Origin: Acidobacteriota bacterium
GTDB lineage: Bacteria; Acidobacteriota; Holophagae; Thermotomaculales; Thermotomaculaceae
Reading direction: 5' to 3'
Assembly: GCA_003650445.1 (NCBI GenBank)
Contig: QMQE01000091.1
Coordinates: 1 to 9,666, forward strand
DNA: 9,666 nt
Of the stretch, positions 6,227-9,666 are shown one piece after another. Position 1 is the stretch's first letter, and each line of letters starts with the position of its first letter. Under the pieces are notes generated by a model. That model saw only the letters and a program-made list of their open reading frames with translations. It did no database searches and was not told where the DNA came from. The position numbers and the translations under genes were made by a program.

Positions 6227-9200
6227 ATGACAAGTATCCCGGAATTCAGCGTAAAACGCCCGATTACGGTATTGATGATGTTTGCAGTTATCGTAATTTT
6301 CGGACTGATTGCCTACTTTCGCCTGCCATTGAAAATGCTCCCCGGCGGCTTTACCGCACCCTTTATGCACGTGTACATCCCCTATCCCTCCTCTACACCG
6401 GTGGAAGTAATGAACCAGATCGCTGTCCCGGTTGAGGATGAGCTCAGCACGGTTTCCAACATCAAGACATTGAACTCCAGATCCACCAGTACCGGCGCAG
6501 CTGTCTGGATCGAATTTAACCAGGGAACCGACATGGCCACCGCCTATCAGGAGGTTTCCGACCGGATCGAGCGGGTGCGCCCCCAGCTCCCGGACGAGAT
6601 TGACCATATTTACACCCGGAAATGGGACCCCAACAGCGAGGCAGTGATCAACTTTGCAATCAATCCGCCAGCCGGTGCCAAAGACCCCAACCATGTAATG
6701 ATAGACATTCTGGAGCCCCGACTGCAACGCATTGACGGTGTGGCCAAAATCGAATTCAATGGGCTTGAAGAAAAATCAATACTCATCGAGGCAGACATTG
6801 ACAAGATTCAGCAACACAAAGTCAACTTCTACGGCCTGCTGCAGGCCCTCAGGAAAGACAATTTCGTGCTTTCCTCCGGCTACCTGATTGAGGGAGGCAG
6901 AAAAAGCCTTGTTGTAACCTCCGCCCGGTTTCGGTCTCTTGACGATATCCGAAACCTCCCCATCGGGGTCAAGGATCTGCGGATTCGGGACATTGCAACT
7001 GTGAAATATGCAGCCCCGGAAAAGACGTGGATTTTCCGAGTCGCACGGAAACCAGGGATTTTCATGAGCGTGTACAAAGAATCCGGCGGAAACACAGTGG
7101 ACATGTGCAAAGATGTACGGACCCGAATGAAAGAACTCTTCGCCACACAGCCTGAGCTGAAAGGATATGGATACTTCAACATCTGGGATCAGGGGGCAGT
7201 CATCCACAACTCACTGACAGACCTGCAGATATCCGGTGCCATCGGCGGCCTGTTTGCCCTGTTGGTTGTGTTCGTATTTCTACGCCGCTTTCGATTGACG
7301 CTGATTGTGTCTCTCTCCATCCCCTTCTCCATGCTCATGGCGGTGCTGTGGCTTTACTTCATGGGCTACTCCCTGAACCTGTTGACCCTCATGGGCCTGA
7401 TGCTGGCCGTGGGTATGCTGGTGGACAATGCCATTGTTGTGTCTGAAAATATTGAGCGTCTCAAAGCCCTGGGCCTGGACAACAGGACCGCCGCTGTTCA
7501 GGGTGCCCGGGAGGTGGGCCTTGCCATCACCCTTGCCACCTTGACTACAATCGTCGTATTCCTCCCGATGATGCTCATGGGAAACGACGAAATGATGAAA
7601 CTTTTCATGCGATTCGTGGGAATTTCCATCATCCTGGCGTTATTGTCTTCCCTGTTTGTGGCATTAGTCCTGATTCCATTTTCTTCCGCCTACCTGATGC
7701 GACGAAACGGACACACGGGAACCCCCACTGCCGCCTACAGCGAAACAAGAATGGCATCGGCTTACGGAAAAGCGCTTAACTGGACCCTTTCGCATAAACG
7801 TTCTCTTTTCCTCATTATCCTGATCGTGGTAGTCAGTACCATTTACCCGGTCAAGAACATGCGTAAAGTCGGAGACATGCGGGGGGGACCCCGGAGGATC
7901 GGGGTTCGAATCCGCGTACCCGGCTACTGGCCGCTGAAACAGCGGAAAGCCTATCTCGCCAAACTGGAAGACATCTTTTACAACCATCAGAAAGAACTGG
8001 AGTTGAAAACAGTCACATCCAACGCCAACATGCACAACATGTGGGTCAATGCCTGGTTAATAGACGAGAGGGACGCCAAAGAAGACATGGCAGAGATCAT
8101 GAAGAAGGTGAAAAAGCTGATGCCCAAAGAACCGGGTGTCCGCATCCGGTTCAGGGGGGATCACAACTCTGCTGAAGGCGGCACCGTCAACGTCTATTTT
8201 TATGGAAAGAATCTTGAAATTCTGAAAACGTCTGCGGATGAGGCAATGCGTCGACTGCGGAACATCAAAGGTGTAATTTCCGCCGAAATCGATATGGATG
8301 ACCAGTCGGACGAAATTGTGGTCTCCGTCAAGCGGGAAGCATCTATACAGCGGGGTGTTCGCCCCATCGAAATTGAGTCCACTATTTCCAGCGTCCTTAG
8401 GGAAACGCCACTGCCCAAATTCCTTGCACCGGACAGAGAAATCAATGTGCAGCTCCTGTTTAAAAAGAAAAACCGCAATTCCCTTGAGCAGATCCGATCC
8501 CTCCAGATCGCGTCAGGGGGTAAAATGCTTCCCATTGAAAGCCTGGCCACCTTCAAGGTCCAACAGGGATTTCAGGAACTGAGCCGCCGAAACAAGAACA
8601 CCATGCTGGGAGTAAAAATCACATACGCGGACGTAGATATGGGTGAAATGTCCAAAGGCATCAGTCGGGTAATGGGTGGAATCAAGCTCCCGCCGGGTTA
8701 TTCCTGGTCCAAGGGCCGTCGCTTCCGGGACCTGGCTGAAAGTGACAATTCGACGATATTTGCCCTGATTCTGGCCGCTACCTTTGTGCTGCTCCTGATG
8801 GGCGTATTGTTTGAATCCTTCATCCTGCCATTTTCCATCATTATCTCCGTTCCATTGGCATTTGTGGGCTCATTCTGGCTCCTCTTTCTTACAAAAACTG
8901 TATTCAACCCCATGGCCAGCACTGGCACACTGATTCTCATCGGAATTGTGGTGAACAACGGCATTGTCCTCATTGACCATGTGAACCAGCTCCGCCGGGA
9001 AGGTGTACCCAAACGGGAAGCCATTATCCAGGGGAGCAAAAACCGGCTTCGCCCCATTCTGATGACCGCGCTCACCACCATCATGGGGCTGATCCCGCTG
9101 GCGGTGGGAAAATCAAACCTCGTCGGGATTCCCTACTCACCGCTTGCAGTCACCGTAATCGGCGGCCTGACCACATCCACTTTCCTGACCCTGTTTGTGG

Positions 9201-9304
9201 TACCCGTGTTCTACTCCCTGTTGGATTCCCTTCGGGATTACATGGGCAAAGTCACCTGGTCTGTGGTGGGGAAAAGCGCCGGAGGCGCTGTAGAAAGTGG
9301 ATAG
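6227..9304 (+). CDS. RND-family efflux permease (HAE1-like), no adjacent partner genes
   Basis: A 1025-residue inner-membrane pump, full length for the family, with the expected two-fold repeat. TM1 is about 13-30, first porter domain 31-335, TM2-TM6 336-490, TM7 about 526-541, second porter domain 545-840, TM8-TM12 843-998. Family motifs are FSVKRPITVLMM (7-18), SSTPVEVMNQIAVPVEDEL (55-73), GMLVDNAIVVSENIERL (396-412) and GIVVNNGIVLIDHVNQLRREG (906-926). RND pumps expel drugs, metals, lipids or other hydrophobic compounds using the proton gradient, with a periplasmic adaptor and an outer-membrane channel. In TM4 only Asp400 is present where AcrB has two Asp (407/408). In TM10 Asn910/Asn911 lie near the place of AcrB Lys940. 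Both are seen in some HAE1 subgroups. No adaptor or channel gene lies next to it in the window. The ATG has only a weak AGGA 7 nt upstream. The last residues (about AVESG) and the stop fall at the edge of the right-hand repeat block. Confidence 0.93.
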   Translation: MTSIPEFSVKRPITVLMMFAVIVIFGLIAYFRLPLKMLPGGFTAPFMHVYIPYPSSTPVEVMNQIAVPVEDELSTVSNIKTLNSRSTSTGAAVWIEFNQGTDMATAYQEVSDRIERVRPQLPDEIDHIYTRKWDPNSEAVINFAINPPAGAKDPNHVMIDILEPRLQRIDGVAKIEFNGLEEKSILIEADIDKIQQHKVNFYGLLQALRKDNFVLSSGYLIEGGRKSLVVTSARFRSLDDIRNLPIGVKDLRIRDIATVKYAAPEKTWIFRVARKPGIFMSVYKESGGNTVDMCKDVRTRMKELFATQPELKGYGYFNIWDQGAVIHNSLTDLQISGAIGGLFALLVVFVFLRRFRLTLIVSLSIPFSMLMAVLWLYFMGYSLNLLTLMGLMLAVGMLVDNAIVVSENIERLKALGLDNRTAAVQGAREVGLAITLATLTTIVVFLPMMLMGNDEMMKLFMRFVGISIILALLSSLFVALVLIPFSSAYLMRRNGHTGTPTAAYSETRMASAYGKALNWTLSHKRSLFLIILIVVVSTIYPVKNMRKVGDMRGGPRRIGVRIRVPGYWPLKQRKAYLAKLEDIFYNHQKELELKTVTSNANMHNMWVNAWLIDERDAKEDMAEIMKKVKKLMPKEPGVRIRFRGDHNSAEGGTVNVYFYGKNLEILKTSADEAMRRLRNIKGVISAEIDMDDQSDEIVVSVKREASIQRGVRPIEIESTISSVLRETPLPKFLAPDREINVQLLFKKKNRNSLEQIRSLQIASGGKMLPIESLATFKVQQGFQELSRRNKNTMLGVKITYADVDMGEMSKGISRVMGGIKLPPGYSWSKGRRFRDLAESDNSTIFALILAATFVLLLMGVLFESFILPFSIIISVPLAFVGSFWLLFLTKTVFNPMASTGTLILIGIVVNNGIVLIDHVNQLRREGVPKREAIIQGSKNRLRPILMTALTTIMGLIPLAVGKSNLVGIPYSPLAVTVIGGLTTSTFLTLFVVPVFYSLLDSLRDYMGKVTWSVVGKSAGGAVESG

Positions 9305-9310
9305 TGGATG
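9293..9310 (+). repeat. Short heptamer repeat at the RND stop codon
   Basis: AGTGGAT occurs twice head to tail (9296-9302 and 9303-9309). The TAG stop of the RND gene lies across the junction (9302-9304). It has the same 7-nt period as the arrays in the left block. Confidence 0.65.
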
Positions 9311-9393
9311 GTAAAAGAAAGATGGGGAGTGATGGGCGGCAGAAAGTGCGTGTGAAAGTGTAAGTGAAAGAGCGAGTACGCGAAAGAAGGGGG

Positions 9394-9408
9394 TCACCCT
9401 TCGGGTGA
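9394..9408. repeat. Small perfect hairpin in unit 1
   Basis: TCACCC (9394-9399) and GGGTGA (9403-9408) pair around a TTC loop. The equivalents are CCCTGCGGG at 9511-9519 and its complement in the left block, around 3863-3871, where only the CCC/GGG core is kept. Confidence 0.7.
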
Positions 9409-9426
9409 GTAGGAGTAGAGGTAGGG

Positions 9427-9533
9427 GTAGGGGGCAGAATAGTGCAAGTGAAAGTGCGAGTGCGCGAAAGAAGGGAATTGGCCATTCCCTGCCTTTTGAT
9501 TTTCCCATCACCCTGCGGGCGAGTAGGGGTAGG
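9427..9533 (+). repeat. Composite repeat module, right copy (inverted relative to 3849-3962)
   Basis: The first 50 nt (9427-9476) are identical to the complement of 3913-3962. The remainder differs by three substitutions and lacks one 7-bp unit. It lies about 120 nt past the RND stop codon, with the G-rich strand as the RNA-like strand of the RND gene. Confidence 0.93.
9472..9490. terminator. GGCC-centred palindrome, possible RND terminator
   Basis: AGGGAAT (9472-9478) pairs perfectly with ATTCCCT (9484-9490) around a TGGCC loop. It is followed on the plus strand by GCCTTTTGATTTT. This is the best-preserved copy of the palindrome. The T-rich tail is interrupted, so termination would be moderate. 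Confidence 0.45.
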
Positions 9534-9579
9534 AGTAGGAGTAGGGGCAGAATAGTGCAAGTGCGAGTGCAAGTGAGCG

Positions 9580-9617
9580 AAAGAAGGGAGTTGGCAAGTG
9601 ACGGTTCCCTTCTTTTT
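9580..9617 (+). terminator. Terminator-like hairpin in unit 3
   Basis: AAAGAAGGGA (9580-9589) pairs over 10 bp with TCCCTTCTTT (9606-9615) around a 16-nt loop, followed by two more T. It reads as an intrinsic-terminator shape on the plus strand downstream of the RND gene and is made from repeat sequence. Confidence 0.5.
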
Positions 9618-9666
9618 CCGGTCAGAACATATCTTTTCCGGCCCATCACTCCCCATCTTTCTTTTA

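Larger units (their letters stand above)
9339..9620 (+). repeat. Three tandem copies of the composite unit
   Basis: Units start at 9339, 9434 and 9547 (spacing 95 and 113 bp). Each begins GCAGAA, continues through GTGNNN hexamers to GCGAAAGAAGGG, and, in the first two, ends with GTAGGR hexamers. The middle unit is complete. The first lacks the palindrome segment between GAAGGG and TCACCC. The third has a changed palindrome loop and runs into a different end. Confidence 0.88.
9312..9666. mobile_element. Candidate MITE-like repeat element with 26-bp terminal inverted repeats
   Basis: 9312-9337 and 9641-9666 are perfect inverted copies over 26 bp (left arm begins TAAAAGAAAGATGGGG). The right arm ends at the last base of the window, so the repeat may be longer and no target duplication can be seen. 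Between the arms lie three tandem units beginning GCAGAA, a terminator-like hairpin, and CCGGTCAGAACATATC. No transposase or credible gene is inside. The long minus-strand open frames here are rich in Leu, Pro and Ser and follow the hexamer period. The inverted ends are observed; calling it mobile is inference. Confidence 0.6.

Noticed and set aside
3963..9426. The whole block between inverted modules considered as a composite transposon or genomic island
   Set aside because: No transposase, integrase or attachment site is visible, gene content is ordinary for a chromosome, and the module ends do not form clean termini. Inversion by recombination remains possible, but mobility as a unit is not supported.
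9339..9620. Tandem units considered as a CRISPR array
   Set aside because: There are only three units of unequal length, the 'spacers' are themselves low-complexity repeats shared between units, and no cas gene is present.

Overview
The window looks like chromosomal DNA from a Gram-negative bacterium. It encodes outer-envelope-type lipoproteins, a Tat-exported zinc metalloprotease, an RND efflux permease and a membrane polyferredoxin. The M48 protease and the polyferredoxin resemble proteins I associate with Desulfobacterota-like or related environmental lineages, but that placement is a guess. There is no rRNA, tRNA, phage gene or transposase.

Layout. The left edge (1-621, minus) holds the N-terminal part of a membrane 4Fe-4S protein of the NapH/NosR kind, which runs off the window. 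A divergent intergenic region follows, then a small three-helix membrane protein (861-1262). Next come two genes 34 bp apart that are probably co-transcribed: a Tat-type M48 metalloprotease lipoprotein with C-terminal TPR-like repeats (1409-2767) and a secreted SMP-30/gluconolactonase-like beta-propeller (2802-3668). On the minus strand an overlapping pair encodes a HEAT-repeat plus cyclophilin lipoprotein (4436-6100) and a DUF523 protein that starts at TTG inside it (4009-4461). Divergent from this pair is a 1025-residue RND permease (6227-9304) with no visible membrane-fusion or outer-membrane partner.

The unusual part is the two long non-coding blocks, 3651-4008 and 9305-9666. Both are built from the same small set of 'words': runs of four heptamers, runs of hexamers (CCTACY, GCACTY), a palindrome centred on GGCC, and a small CCC/GGG hairpin. 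A module of about 114 bp is almost identical in the two blocks but inverted, 5.5 kb apart. It encloses the DUF523/cyclophilin pair and the RND gene. The right block is bounded by a perfect 26-bp inverted repeat, one arm of which ends exactly at the window edge, so it looks like a small non-autonomous element. The blocks sit directly at gene 3' ends. They supply the stop codons and last residues of the SMP-30-like protein and the RND permease, and they hold terminator-like hairpins.

The genes do not form one obvious pathway. The common theme is the cell envelope: periplasmic proteolysis, protein folding, export and membrane electron transfer.
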